The notes under the pieces were generated by a model. It was given only the letters and a program-made list of their open reading frames with translations. It had not been told where the DNA came from and did not search any database. Positions 1 to 11,242 of a DNA stretch of 64,000 bases are shown here, in pieces. Position numbers and translations under genes: made by a program. The first letter of the stretch is position 1. Each line of letters starts with the position of its first letter. Location: NCBI GenBank assembly GCA_964017185.1, contig OZ024870.1, forward strand, positions 34,984,139-35,048,138. Reading direction: 5' to 3'. The stretch comes from Rugalucina vietnamica. Lineage: Eukaryota > Mollusca > Bivalvia > Lucinida > Lucinidae.

Positions 1-205
1 CTTACACAATCTTTGTATGGGCAAAAGAATAACAGATGGGGGTTTGCATGCAGGAGGTATACTATTATAACAAATAGTTCTAATTTTAGTGTAGTTTTAA
101 GGGTGAAGGATTTTATTGTGATGTGCCAGTACGGTAAGTGTGTAAGACTGAGACAGAAAAACTTCTTTTGTACAAATTACATATAAGTGTATACAAAACA
201 GAAAT

Positions 206-440
206 GAGCCACTGCATAAGAAAACCAACAAAATGCTTAGGCAAAAACAAAGGCGCAGATCAGCTTTGCGGTAACCGCGAAGCTGATCAGCTCCTTTGTT
301 TTCGCTACATTGATAGTACAATCCCTCTTCTACTTAAATACAAAATTTCAAGCCTCTAGCCATCTTCTGTGACTGTACAGCCTGGTTTGTGTCCAACCTG
401 GTTGGAAACCCAAATTGTTGGTTTTCTCATGCATAGGCTC
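206..440 (-). mobile_element. Family A foldback, copy 1
   Basis: Family A is a ~235-bp foldback with GAGCCGC...GCGGCTC ends. One arm carries GACCAGGTCCGACACAAAC...CTGTACAG, then ATTTCGGATTTAAG, then a hairpin core built on AAAACAAAGGCGC and CTGATCAGC. Here the core lies left and the long arm right. The 4-bp direct repeat AAAT flanks it. No coding capacity; the short ORFs on both strands are translations of the hairpin. Confidence 0.9.
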
Positions 441-1009
441 AAATTTAGTCACATTTGTTGGGAATATTAGATAGATTAATTTAATGGCCTGTGTTTCATG
501 CAGCTTCCTTATACCAAATCTTTTTTTTTTTTTCAAAATATCATTTACTATACACTACTTTCCCTTATATATAGCTATTTACTCTTGCACTACACCTTTA
601 AGAGACAGGAAATATAAATGATGATTTTGTACCAATCAAATGTAACTCAACCTCTGCATTACACAGACCTTCTTCCTCCAACAAACACATTTCATAATCA
701 CTACATAAAAACCAGAAAGAATATAAATTTGAAAAGTCTAGTCCTCAAGTAACCCTGCTTGAAATTGATATTTATCTAGCTACTGACTGAACTGCACCAA
801 TACATAAGCTGTACTATCATACAGGTGATATTTACTTGTACAAAGTAAAACCTGCGATATTTGACCTTTTTTTGTCAACAAGTTCGGAACAAAAATCCGT
901 ACAAAATGTCTTGAAGTCTTATCATGTTTTTTTCACTTGATCAATCTTTGCATTTATTACCTCAAAATGACGGTCTTTAAACACTAAGTTGTGTCCTTCA
1001 AATAAATTT
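441..1009. other. Intronic spacer
   Basis: AT-rich sequence between two foldbacks. I see no exon signal, tandem repeat or element end in it. It should lie in a STXBP1 intron upstream of exon a. Confidence 0.5.
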
Positions 1010-1244
1010 GAGCTGCTGCATAAGAAAACCAACACTCTGCATATGCCAAAACAAAGCCGCAGATCAGTCGTGCAGTAACTGCATGGCTGATCAGTGCCTT
1101 TGTTTTCGCTCAATAGATAGTGCAATACCTCTTCTTCTTAAATCCGAAATTTCAAGGTTCTAGCCTGCGCTTGAGATTTTGCAGGCCGGTTTGTGTCGGA
1201 CCTGGTCGGAAACATAAATTTTTGGTTTTCTCTTTCACAGGCTC
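1010..1244 (-). mobile_element. Family A foldback, copy 2
   Basis: Full-length, flanked by ATTT on both sides. The core hairpin has the TGCAGTAACTGCA variant. Confidence 0.9.
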
Positions 1245-1251
1245 ATTTTTC

Positions 1252-1429
1252 ATAACTAAACAGTTCTTCTTCTACAGGTATAACCACAGAGTTTTTAGTT
1301 GCTCTTGGTTTGATCGCAGGTTTCGACCTTGACTCAGGTGAGGGGGTGTTGCTGACTGGGGCATTTGTGTAAAACTGTAATTTTTGTTCTTTGTCTGTCT
1401 GTGATGATTGTAACTTGTCCATTGTCAGC
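1252..1429. repeat. Direct repeat, left copy (~175 bp) flanking a family B element
   Basis: AACTAAACAGTTCTTCT through the TTTGTCTGTCTGTGATGATTG segment recurs at 1748-1918 in the same orientation with moderate divergence. The left copy also has a minus-strand open frame (1243-1431) rich in Pro, Lys and Ser. That frame is broken in the right copy, so coding is unlikely. Confidence 0.75.
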
Positions 1430-1430
1430 A

Positions 1431-1702
1431 TAACGAAACTTGCCCATGCAATAAACAGAGATTTTTTAAGCGTTAAAAATTGAAAAAATTCAGCTGAAAA
1501 AAAAAGATATTTTTCTTATTTTTGCTCAAAACATAGATTGTGGGTACACGTTAGAACCGCCTCACCATATTTTGAGTACCCACAATCTATGTTTTGGAGC
1601 AAAAATAAGAAAAATAGGTATACCCCTGCATACCCCAGTTTTGCTATATATAAAAGTGGGGTTCAAGGGGGTATATATCACACGGACACGTTTTCATGAT
1701 GA
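1431..1702 (-). mobile_element. Family B foldback, copy 1
   Basis: Family B is a ~265-bp foldback. Its outer ends read roughly TACGAAAACATG(C/T)CC. An ATACCCCCTTGAACCCCAC box lies near one end. The central stem is AACATAGATTGTGGGTAC followed by GTTAGAACCGCCTC and its inverse. This copy lies between the two copies of a direct repeat. Confidence 0.85.
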
Positions 1703-1747
1703 GTGAGTCCACACATTTTACAATAAAGATATGTTTGGTTTTAACAA

Positions 1748-1918
1748 TGCAAACTAAACAGTTCTTCTCCTACGGGTATAACCACTGAGCACTTAGTTGC
1801 TCTTGGTTTGATCGCATGTTTCAATCTTGACTCAGGTGAGCGGTCTTTGCCGACTAAGACACAAAGTCTTGTGTTCTTTGTCTGTCTGTGATTATTGCAA
1901 ATTGTCAATAACTGTCAG
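1748..1918. repeat. Direct repeat, right copy
   Basis: Partner of 1252-1429. It shares the GTATAACCAC, TTAGTTGCTCTTGGTTTGAT and CTTGACTCAGGTGAG segments. Shared length far exceeds a transposition target duplication. Confidence 0.75.
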
Positions 1919-2329
1919 TGATTAAACCATATTTGACGAATGGAATAGTCCATCATTATCATTTGGATGAGTCCACTTTCATTTTTAGGGGTATCAGGAG
2001 TGATTTTAGATTTTCATTTCATTTTTCGATGAAAAACCTGTTAGTAAATAGAGTAACCCCAGATGGGATGCAGTTTTCTGCGGCATCACATCAGTTATAC
2101 TGTTAGCCATGTCCCATAAACAGGACACAAGGCTTAATGAGTGGAAGGTAATTTTAGTTTCTAACAGATGAAAAGTTTGGTATTTTTCCATGAAGGTGAG
2201 TTTTTGGTATACACGCAGAAGAGTAAGAAATGTGTTTCTGATCGTCTTCTAATGGCTGCCATCTACACTTGTTTTTACTTGTATGAATAACAAATTTCAT
2301 TAAAAATTTCTCCAAATACCAATGTAATC

Positions 2330-2877
2330 TGTGGATGGTCATTGTGAATGGTTGTTCTCTATGGACTGGATGGTCATTGTGAATGGTTGTTCTCTATGGA
2401 CTGGATGGTCATTGTGAATGGTTGTTCTCTGTGGACTGGATGGTCATTGTGAATGATTGTTCTCTATGGACTGGATGGTCATTGTGAATGATTGTTCTCT
2501 ATGGACTGGATGGTCCTTGTGAATGATTGTTCTCTATGGACTGGATGGTCATTGTGAATGGTTGTTCTCTGTGGACTGGATGGTCATTGTGAATGGTTGT
2601 TCTCTATGGACTGGATGGTCATTGTGAATGGTTGTTCTCTATGGACTTGATGGTCATTGTGAATGATTGTTCTCTATGTACTGGATGGTCATTGTGAATG
2701 GTTGTTCTCTATGGACTGGATGGTCATTGTGAATGATTGTTCTCTATGGACTGGATGGTCATTGTGAATGGTTGTTCTCTATGGACTGGATGGTCATTGT
2801 GAATGATTGTTCTCTATGGACTGGATGGTTATTGTGAATGATTGTTCTCTGTGGACTGGATGGTCATTGTGAATGAT
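2330..2877 (+). repeat. 35-bp minisatellite, left block (~15.6 units)
   Basis: The unit is TGGATGGTCATTGTGAATGG followed by TTGTTCTCTATGGAC. Variants swap AATGGTTG for AATGATTG and CTATGG for CTGTGG. The block continues after the insertion at 2878-5026, so the two blocks were one array. Confidence 0.97.
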
Positions 2878-3719
2878 CACGGGGGTGGTTCAATTGATAC
2901 CACCTGTGCTGTCGTCCGAGACGTTACTGCATATATTGCTGTCGTCCGAGTATTCCGGTTTCCGTCCGAGTACTACAGCTGTCGTTACACACCAGTACAC
3001 ACGTAAAAGTGGATCGCAATCGAATCTGAAGGTATTATTTATATTTTTTTCTGCTAGAATGTGTTGTTTGTGCAATATGTTTGTACAGGCTTTTGGGTCA
3101 CTAGTTTTCATACAAACATGTGTTTAATCGTAAAATAGCAAAAATCACATAAATATGCAAATACTGTAAAAATCAGCATCTCTCATTTCTGACCATTTAT
3201 TGAACAACGTGGAAAACATAACTGCAAAGATAAAACCTTTTACAGTTTTTAAAATATCCAAAGCAGAAAGGTTTTGAAGGGGCGTTTAACTTTTGGTGTT
3301 ACTGCTGTCGATCAGTTGTAAATATGTGTGATACGGCTGTCGGTTAAACTCGTTACGGATGTCGACAATTTAGAACAGGTGGTAGATCCAAATGTATGGG
3401 TAAAACTAAGTTTAAGGCCTCCTAGATTTCAGAAATATGAATGAAACAACATCTGCTTCACTCTGTTCATAATTCTAACGATAAACCAGTGGGTTGTATC
3501 TACACGAACGGTTAGATATTTACATGGCACACCGCCGCCCTGATCAAACCAAGTTATGAATATTGAACGTCGTATATATGTAGTGACCGATTGCCTTACT
3601 TTCTCAATCATTTTCGCATGCGTTATCCAAATAAGAAAGTGTAGTGTATATAACTTAAACTTTGATAAGCGTCACAAAAGAAGACAAACTGTGGCGAAAG
3701 TGACTGATTGATCCTTTGT

Positions 3720-3785
3720 GTAATGCACTAGTCATTTGTAACCACGCCCGTCCCCCATCCCCAGGGCGGGCGGGGGATAGTTGTG
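3720..3785 (+). mobile_element. Single arm of family C element
   Basis: The TAATGCACTAGTCATTTGTA end and the GC-rich ACCACGCCCG...GGGCGGGCGGGGG stem match the ends of the family C elements near 6.8, 15.0 and 17.6 kb. It is nested in the 2.15-kb element. Confidence 0.6.
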
Positions 3786-3996
3786 GAAATGAGCGCAAGT
3801 TTTCTGTTACACTTCAGTTGCCCGCACAGTAAGTATTTGTACTATAACAGTCTGAATATCCTTTCACGTGCTACTAAGTAGACTCGTCGATCTTTTGACG
3901 CACCTGAGGTCAAATTTGAGCTATATATAATTTATGTCGTTTGAACAGATTGAATTAGACATAAATTTCCTTTCTCTTGTGGTCCCTTTAAGCAAC

Positions 3997-4094
3997 TTTA
4001 CATATACAGTAGGGACAGCCTGTTTAATCGGTAGTAGCACATGCTTTACATATAAAGTAGGGGCAGCCTGTTTAATCGGTAGTAGCACGTGCTA
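3997..4094 (+). repeat. 49-bp direct duplication inside the 2.15-kb element
   Basis: Two adjacent copies run from TTTACATATACAGTAGGGAC through GGTAGTAGCACATGCT. The ACTTTACATATA segment also pairs in inverse with 4391-4411. Confidence 0.85.
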
Positions 4095-5026
4095 TTTAAC
4101 ATACTTGTAGTTATAGCGGTAAAATACTGCATGTGTCATTCAAGCTGATACGACAGTTCAGTAGACACCTAAATTTTAATTTTGCCATTTTTGGGGAAGA
4201 TAGCGCTTTAACCGATGTCGAGTCGTCATCTGAGGCACTAGTTTCAGAGGGGCTGTGAGGAGCCACTGCAGATGGGAGCAAGTAATGAACACGGGTGTCA
4301 CTGAAAGCTGTCCTACCACGCTTAACGCATGCTTTGATAAATGGTGAAACTTCGAATTTAATAAATGATAGTTTTCTTGCATGTGTGGTGTTTATATGTA
4401 AAGTTGCTTGGTTTGAAGCAAGAGAATAGACAGTCTATACAGTCCTTTTATCAGCTGCAAATGAAAACTATCCAGAAACTACAAAAAATGCTTAAAATGC
4501 GTTGAATTTGATTTCAATGGGCAATATGCTATCTCAAAATACTATCGACAGCCGTATCGTACTGATCAATAAACATCCGCTAGCCGTATCAGGGGTCAAC
4601 AACAGCCGTATCACGCTTTTTAAAAACGGCAAATAAAATTTGAAGGACGCAACGGGTTGGGGAAATGATTATAGTTTTCAAAGGCTAAATGGAAAACGAA
4701 ATAGTCCAGCTACTTTCGCTTGTTGAAAGTAAGAAAAACACGCGAGAAAACAATGTTTTGTACTCAAAATAAGTTCTTGTGATTATCTACATGTTAAGAA
4801 AGTTGGAAACACGTTGGAAATAACGATAAATACCTTCTTGACAATTTTCCGTGATAATTGCGCTGAATAGCGACGAAATTTTGGCCCTGTGGACACTGAA
4901 ACAGGGGCACGGATGGTAACGACAGCCGTAGTACTCGGATGGAAACCGGAATACTCGGACGACAGCAATATATGCAGTAACGTCTCGGACGACAGCACCG
5001 GTGGTATCAATTGAATCACCCCCGTG

Positions 5027-5812
5027 ATGATTGTTCTCTGTGGACTGGATGGTCATTGTGAATGATTGTTCTCTGTGGACTGGATGGTCATTGTGAATGG
5101 TTGTTCTCTATGGACTGGATGGTCATTGTGAATGGTTGTTCTCTATGGACTGGATGGTCATTGTGAATGGTTGTTCTCTATGGACTGGATGGTCATTGTG
5201 AATGGTTGTTCTCTATGGACTGGATGGTCATTGTGAATGGTTGTTCTCTATGGACTGGATGGTCATTGTGAATGGTTGTTCTCTATGGACTGGATGGTCA
5301 TTGTGAATGGTTGTTCTCTATGGACTGGATGGTCATTGTGAATGATTGTTCTCTATGGACTGGATGGTCATTGTGAATGGTTGTTCTCTATGGACTGGAT
5401 GGTCATTGTGAATGGTTGTTCTCTATGGACTGGATGGTCATTGTGAATGGTTGTTCTCTATGGACTGGATGGTCATTGTGAATGATTGTTCTCTATGGAC
5501 TGGATGGTCATTGTGAATGGTTGTTCTCTATGGACTGGATGGTCATTGTGAATGGTTGTTCTCTATGGACTGGATGGTCATTGTGAATGGTTGTTCTCTA
5601 TGGACTGGATGGTCATTGTGAATGGTTGTTCTCTATGGACTGGATGGTCATTGTGAATGGTTGTTCTCTATGGACTGGATGGTCATTGTGAATGGTTGTT
5701 CTCTATGGACTGGATGGTCATTGTGAATGGTTGTTCTCTATGGACTGGATGGTCATTGTGAATGGTTGTTCTCTATGGACTGGATGGTCATTGTGAATGG
5801 TTGTTCTATGAA
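5027..5812 (+). repeat. 35-bp minisatellite, right block (~22 units)
   Basis: Same unit as the block ending at 2877, and more homogeneous (mostly AATGGTTG and CTATGG). It ends in unique sequence after TTGTTCTATGAATTG. Confidence 0.97.
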
Positions 5813-5965
5813 TTGTAAAGGATTATTATTGAATGCTTGTGAATGCATTGCCAATTGTCAGTTAGTTGTAGCACATTGTCTTGATGCACATTAAGATATT
5901 ACACTTTTATATTTGTCAAAATTCAGATCCTTTTTTTTAGTTGGAAAAAAAGCAAAACTGGAAAC

Positions 5966-6243
5966 CATCACGAAAACATGTCCGTGTAATGTATACCCCC
6001 TTGAACCCCACTTTTATATAGTAAAACGGGTATGCAGGGGTATACCTATTTTTCTTATTTTTGCTCCAAAACATAGATTGTGGGTACTTGTTAGAACCGC
6101 CTCGGCGAGGCGGTTCTAACATGTACATACAATCTAGTTTTTGAGCAAAAATAAGAAAAATATAAAAAAATTTCAGCTAAAAATTTTTAATTTTTAAAGC
6201 TCAAAAATTCTCTGTATATTGCATGGGCATGTTTTCGTAATGA
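5966..6243 (+). mobile_element. Family B foldback, copy 2
   Basis: Full-length, opposite orientation to copy 1, with the CCCCC box left. The central GTTAGAACCGCCTCGGCGAG hairpin is intact. Confidence 0.85.
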
Positions 6244-6338
6244 CTATTTCATTTTGGTCATCTAGCATTGATTCACGGCTCTAATACCACATGACTGTAC
6301 CTTTGAGTTGCAGAACTCCACCAATCGGATCAATGTAT

Positions 6339-6527
6339 GAGCCGCCTCGTGGGAAAACCAACAATGTGGTTTCCGAACAGGTCCGACACAAACCGGCCTG
6401 TACAAGCACAGAAAAGAACTATAAGTTTGAAATTTCGAATTTAAGTAGAAGAGGAATTGTACCGCGAAGCTGATCTGCGCCTTTGTTTTCGCCTATGCAG
6501 ATTGTTGGTTTTCCCATGGGGTGGCTT
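6339..6527 (+). mobile_element. Family A foldback, copy 3 (core half deleted)
   Basis: Long arm left with AACAATGTGGTTTCCGA. One half of the hairpin core is missing: it passes from AATTGTACCGCG straight to AAGCTGATCTGCG. TAT flanks both ends. Confidence 0.85.
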
Positions 6528-6771
6528 GTATATCAAGTTTAAGATGATTATGTTTGCTGATTGGTAGAAATTATTGTAAATTTTGCAGAATGTGCAATGC
6601 ACTTATTTTCATTCAAATTTGAGCAGTTGGATCGTTTATGTTGTACCAATTTACACAGATTTTCAAACTAAGCATGCCTTGATATTTATGCAGATGGGTA
6701 TGCATGGAACATTTATTTATAGTGGAACATTTATTTGTAGTGGCTAGAAGTTAAGCAAGGTACTCTAATGC

Positions 6772-7284
6772 ACAAGTCATTTGTGACCATGGCCTGCAGC
6801 CCTGATGTAGGAGGATAGGGGATAACTGACATAGCTTTAAATTTAGCCTGGAAAAGAGAAAACTGGTCTTCGGGATTTCCATCCAGGTCAGACACAAACC
6901 GGTCTGTACAGTCAGAGATGAAGGTTAGAAGCTTGAAATTTCGGATTGAAGAAGAACATAGATTGTACTATCCGTGTAGCGAAAACAAAGGCGCTAATTA
7001 GTTGTGCAGTAACTGCACACCTGATCTGCGCTTTTGTTTTCGCATGGTCAAAAATCTGGTTTTCTCATGACGCGGCTCTCATGACCAGCCCCTCACCATC
7101 TGGATGTGCGAAATACCAAACATTTATTCTAAGTCAAGGAGGGCAGTGTAATGCTAACACAGGTCACTTTGGGGGACATTATTAATGTCAGTCCCGCTAG
7201 AGCTAGGCGTTGAGCAGAAAATGTTGTAAGTCCCCACTACTCACTGGGATATGGCGTCATGGGTACAAGTGACTAGTGCATAAG
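6772..7284. mobile_element. Family C element with a nested family A copy
   Basis: The ends TAATGCACAAGTCATTTGTG and ...GTACAAGTGACTAGTGCATAA are inverted and match other family C ends. A family A foldback sits inside. Confidence 0.6.
6845..7079 (+). mobile_element. Family A foldback, copy 4
   Basis: Diverged GAGCC end (TAGCCTGG), AACTGGTCTTCGGG terminal variant, TGCAGTAACTGCA core variant. Nested in the family C element. Confidence 0.8.
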
Positions 7285-7779
7285 TCTAAAAATTTAAGAG
7301 CGTGTTAACTTATAGGATACATTTTAAACATGTTAAGTGTGTGTATCACAGCATGCCAGCAACTTCTGTCAGAGATTTTGGACAACATGATAAGGAGATA
7401 AAGCACATTTTTCACCAGCATTGTAGATAAATCTAGATTACGTAATAACCAATGTAGCGTGGATGTTTCATGTGACATATTTGTGTTTTCACTGTTAAGA
7501 AAATCTTGAATTTTTATAACCATGCCATGAGATGAGAAATTTTGTATTGTTTTTGTTCTGTCATCCTGGCCAATCACTGGCTGTCTAGTTAGAAAAACTC
7601 ATTTAGATTCCAGTAGCAAAATGTTATGCCTGTAGCTTGCTTTTACCCAGGCATGCGTAGTCACGTATATGCTGTTTTTTTCTTATGACAGTGTTTGTAT
7701 TGAGTCACTTTATGTCTACATATCTCATATAAATACAAACATACGCTAGAGTTACCATGTTTTGCTGATGTTTTTCCAG
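7285..7779. other. Intron upstream of exon a
   Basis: No repeat of the families described was recognised. It ends in the T-rich acceptor tract before 7780. Confidence 0.5.
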
Positions 7780-7889
7780 GCATTTCAGAAGAAAACCAGG
7801 CTAAACTAGTCCAGCATGCCCAGATCCCCTCTGAGGAGAAATGTATCCTCAACAATATGCAGAACCTCGGTGTACCTATCATACAAGAT
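7780..7889 (+). CDS. STXBP1: STXBP1/Munc18-1 orthologue, C-terminal coding exon a
   Basis: This is an internal exon of a Sec1/Munc18 protein, the cytosolic syntaxin-binding factor that holds syntaxin closed and templates SNARE assembly for vesicle fusion. It is bounded by a TTTTTCCAG acceptor and a GAT/GTAAGT donor. The first two bases finish a glycine codon and 36 codons follow. They include [20 protein letters not shown] and [12 protein letters not shown], which match, from memory, the ITEENLNKLIQHAQIP and LGVPI blocks of animal Munc18-1. The exon ends in phase 0. The preceding exon, expected to end near LLYIFLKN, is not in the window. Identification rests on family recall plus perfect phase continuity with the four downstream exons. 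Confidence 0.93.
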
Positions 7890-8044
7890 GTAAGTATTCT
7901 GGGAACAAGAGAATAGAAGAGTATAATTTGGTGATATTTAGTAGCCTAGTGATAGTTTTCGCATTTGTCCATAACCTGTTGTTGCCTTGATCAGAGAAGG
8001 TAGCATTTGTCAATATCTGTCTGTCTTGTATTGTATTGACTAAA

Positions 8045-8045
<1 letters not shown>

Positions 8046-8078
<33 letters not shown>
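8046..8078 (+). repeat. Poly-A tract (33 A)
   Basis: Uninterrupted A run in the intron. No SINE or LINE body was recognised immediately upstream. Confidence 0.95.
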
Positions 8079-8082
<4 letters not shown>

Positions 8083-8533
8083 AGTGCAAACATCACCAAT
8101 GCGATCATCAATATTTTGTGCAGTTGGTAGCCTGCTAGATGCCCTAAGCTTTCTATGGAGTGAGCAAAGTTCACTCAGCTTTTAGTGCAGTAGAGTAATG
8201 TGTTTTTGTTTGAGCCTCATCATGCTCAAGGTATTCCACAATAGACTTTTTAATAGACAAAGAAGCTGAAATATGACTAAAATGCTTTTGAACAAAGTTA
8301 ATGTTCCGATTCTTAAACAAGGACCAAAAAGGTTCTGATAAGACTGGTTGATGCTGTATTACGTGATGAGGTGCATATAAAACTTCTATGTTAGATGCTT
8401 AATAGAGAATAGAAAAATATGCAAATGCTCTTGTTTCTTGGAAACAGAGAAAAAGTATGATAATGATAAGTCATGGATTTGAAATAAATACATGTGTAGG
8501 GTGTTAAACATTTATTTTTTATTGTTTTTGTTT

Positions 8534-8786
8534 GAGCCTGTGCGTGAGAAAACCAACAATTTGGGTTCCGACCAGGTCAAACACAAACCAGCCTGTACAG
8601 TCACTGAAGAAGTAACTGCGAAGCTGATCAGCGCCTTTGTTTTTGCTACAGGGACAGTACAGTTCCTCTACTTTCTAAATCCAAAATTTGCAACCTCTAA
8701 CCATCTTCTTTGATTGTACAGGCTGGTTTGTGTCAGACCTGTTCAAAAACCACATTGTTGGTTTTTGGAGGAGCTTGAGGAAGCTC
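8534..8786. mobile_element. Family A foldback, copy 5 (double long arm)
   Basis: Unlike other copies, both sides carry the long arm: TTCCGACCAGGTCAAACACA on the left and GGTTTGTGTCAGACCTG on the right. The centre is a shortened AACTGCGAAGCTGATCAGCG core. It is close to a perfect symmetrical foldback, which suggests arm conversion or recombination between two copies. Confidence 0.8.
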
Positions 8787-9319
8787 ATATGCATCCAAGC
8801 AAGTCTTAATGAATTAGTGAATGTAGTATCTACAACAAGAGCGTCTTGATAGATGCCATGTAGTAAATTTTATAAATTTTACTTTATGAATTGTTTTACT
8901 TTAGAATAGTTTGATGTTGTGTCTTGATGTTGTATAAACTCATCACTGTGATATGAAATCAAACAAAATTGCTCTAAAAAGCAAATATGAAATTTGAAAA
9001 TGTTTGAAAATGTAAAAAATGATTGTTATCAGTTGTCACTTAGGTTTGTGATGCTTATATCTTTCAAAGTGTAACAGCCAACTATTTTTTACTTCTTATC
9101 AGCAAAATTCTCTTACGAAACAAATGTATAATTGAGTGTTCTCTTAAAGAATGTTTATATGAAAATTTGAAGGCTTAATTCAAAAGCTTAAAAGTTAAAG
9201 TATAATTTAACATCTTCTTTCCTTGTATTTAATTCAGACAAATTTTCAGTATTGTGTATGCCATTTTTTCCCTGAATAACATTGTTGTTTTGAAATATTG
9301 CATGCTCTGTGAATCCCAG

Positions 9320-9394
9320 GCGAAAGAAGGTGGTATTATAAACTTAAATTTTGTACCCGATTCTTACGGGACTTTCCCGCCTAAAACAACACAG
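9320..9394 (+). CDS. STXBP1: Candidate cassette exon of STXBP1 (25 codons, phase 0-0)
   Basis: A 75-nt stretch is bounded by GAATCCCAG (acceptor) and ACACAG/GTATGG (donor). It has no stop in the frame required by exons a and c, both of which have phase-0 borders, so inclusion or skipping leaves the protein in frame. It encodes AKEGGIINLNFVPDS followed by YGTFPPKTTQ, and it is richer in G+C than the surrounding intron. The insertion would fall in the poorly conserved loop between the LGVPI block and the RKERSSEHTYQMSRWTP block. I do not recognise the peptide in Munc18 proteins. The polypyrimidine tract is weak. A chance open stretch remains possible. Confidence 0.5.
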
Positions 9395-11040
9395 GTATGG
9401 CCTAAACCTTATATCTACTGTACTAACAAACCAATATGATGAACAGACTGCCTGCCTCAAAATGTCATCTAAAAAGTTTGGCTTTAAGCTTCCAGCTTTG
9501 CTTAGGTTTTAGACTTTCAAAGCCCTGTCAAGCTTGTTAATTTCACTAAACTGCTTCAAAATTGAATTGTGATTTTGATAATAAGCACAGTAGCTTAGTT
9601 GATAGTATTCTTCATATGCAGCGATAGTAACAATTGAGATCAAATGAAATAAAAAGTGACCAATGACTTGGACTTGACACTTTTATGCTAACACCAGTCA
9701 TTGAACCCCAAATGAATTAAATGAACACATAATGGGAATGTTTGGTAAACCAGATGTACCATCATGGAAAGATAAGTAAACAGTTACTGGAAACTTTGGT
9801 TTGACAGTGCAACAACCTCACTCTCAGAATTTGTGCTGGCTCGAAATATTAAGATTAAGCACATGATCAAGCTATTAGGAATGAAAGGATAGCAACAGTA
9901 GATGATTTTCTCATTCAGACATCCTCAAAAATTGAGAAAACACTATTTTGAGGACAAATTGTGCTGAGAGCAATTGTAACTCAGAGCAGAACAAGCACCA
10001 GTCCTAAAGGAGATAAATGGATAAAATATGTTCCAGGGATTGCCAAAATGATACTGCAGCCTATCCGAAGCACTCAAAGGAAACAACAGAAATGCCATAA
10101 CATCACAAGCACAACTAGAAGTGTGTGTATTTATTATGCCATTTGGCTTACGCAAATCACCTGCATTCCTTTGAAGATTTGTGTAGGATAGATAGAGTGA
10201 TTACAACATTCACTCACATTGTAAACTTCATACCTAGCTTTTTAGTTTTGCAATAAGATATGAAAGACGTTGCAATGTTTTGAATGTTAGAGATTACTTG
10301 TTGACATGAATGCAAAGAATGAATTGGTTGGAAGAGTTCAATTATTGCGCATATGGAAGTCAACCTTTGAAATTCATATTATTAAACAAGCATGGAAGGG
10401 TTATCAACTATTTGAGCACCAACCAGCATAAATTTATGACAGTTGTTGCTTTCTACAATTGAGATTCAATATTTTCTTTATCTTTTTGTTAAGCTTGACA
10501 GGGCTTGGGGTACAAATATTGACATTATATGACATATCAGTTTCAACTTGCATTTAAACAAAATTGCAAATGTTGAATTTAAAGTAAGGGATGAGAGTAA
10601 GGGCTTTGTGATTGTAATTTTTTGTAAAGGTCTGCATGTACTTGCGATGCTTTAATGGAAGCCTTGAGAAAATGTGTCTTCTGAAATTTCTTAACATCAG
10701 AGGCTTAGATCTGTCTTTTCCTGCATTCACAGTTCTAGATAATGTCTGTTTATTTCCTTTGACAAACCTTCTATCTTTCTATCTGGAGAAAATATTTACC
10801 AGAATTTTGATAGGAAAGTACTGATAAATCTTTTAGTACAGACACTTGGTAGAAGGATTGAACACCTAGTAATTTACATACTCCAGTTTTTAACCACAGA
10901 TTCCATATTCAAGCCCGATCTTTAGTAACACCCCCTGAAGATTAACAACTTCCAAATGCCTAAAACACCTTTGCATGTGCAAGAGGTGCAACATCGTCAT
11001 TTTTCACCTGTTTCTATCAGAAATCATTCCAATTGAACTT
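9395..11040. other. Intron, no feature recognised
   Basis: AT-rich, with several short ORFs on both strands but no convincing splice-bounded exon, tandem repeat or element end. Confidence 0.5.
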
Positions 11041-11242
11041 CACATGAGCAAACCAACAATTTGAGTTTCCGACCAGGTCCCACACAAACTGGCCTGCACA
11101 GTTACAGTCAATAGTTAGAAGCTTGAAATTTTGCAATAAGTAAGAAATGCATTGTACTTTTTATAGTGTGAAAACAAAGGCGTTGTCCATCTGCGTCTTT
11201 GTTTTTGCATATGCAGATGTTGGTTTTCTGATGCAGAGGCTC
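11041..11242 (+). mobile_element. Family A foldback, copy 6 (core deleted)
   Basis: Both ends are present, but the hairpin core is cut down to AAAACAAAGGCG TTGTCCATCTGCG. Confidence 0.75.

Larger units (their letters stand above)
2878..5026. mobile_element. 2149-bp non-coding TIR element inserted in the minisatellite
   Basis: The ends are CACGGGGGTGGTTCAATTGA and its inverse. The inverted arms of ~115 bp include GCTGTCGTCCGAG twice per side. Both sides carry ATGAT, and deleting the element plus one ATGAT restores an intact minisatellite unit, so the target duplication is up to 5 bp. CGACAGCCGTATC-like motifs are scattered subterminally (near 3301, 3331, 4545, 4580, 4600). No open frame above 90 codons exists, so it is non-autonomous. 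A CAC start with a 5-bp duplication would fit Transib-like elements, but shorter duplications (3 bp) are also compatible with the sequence. Confidence 0.9.
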
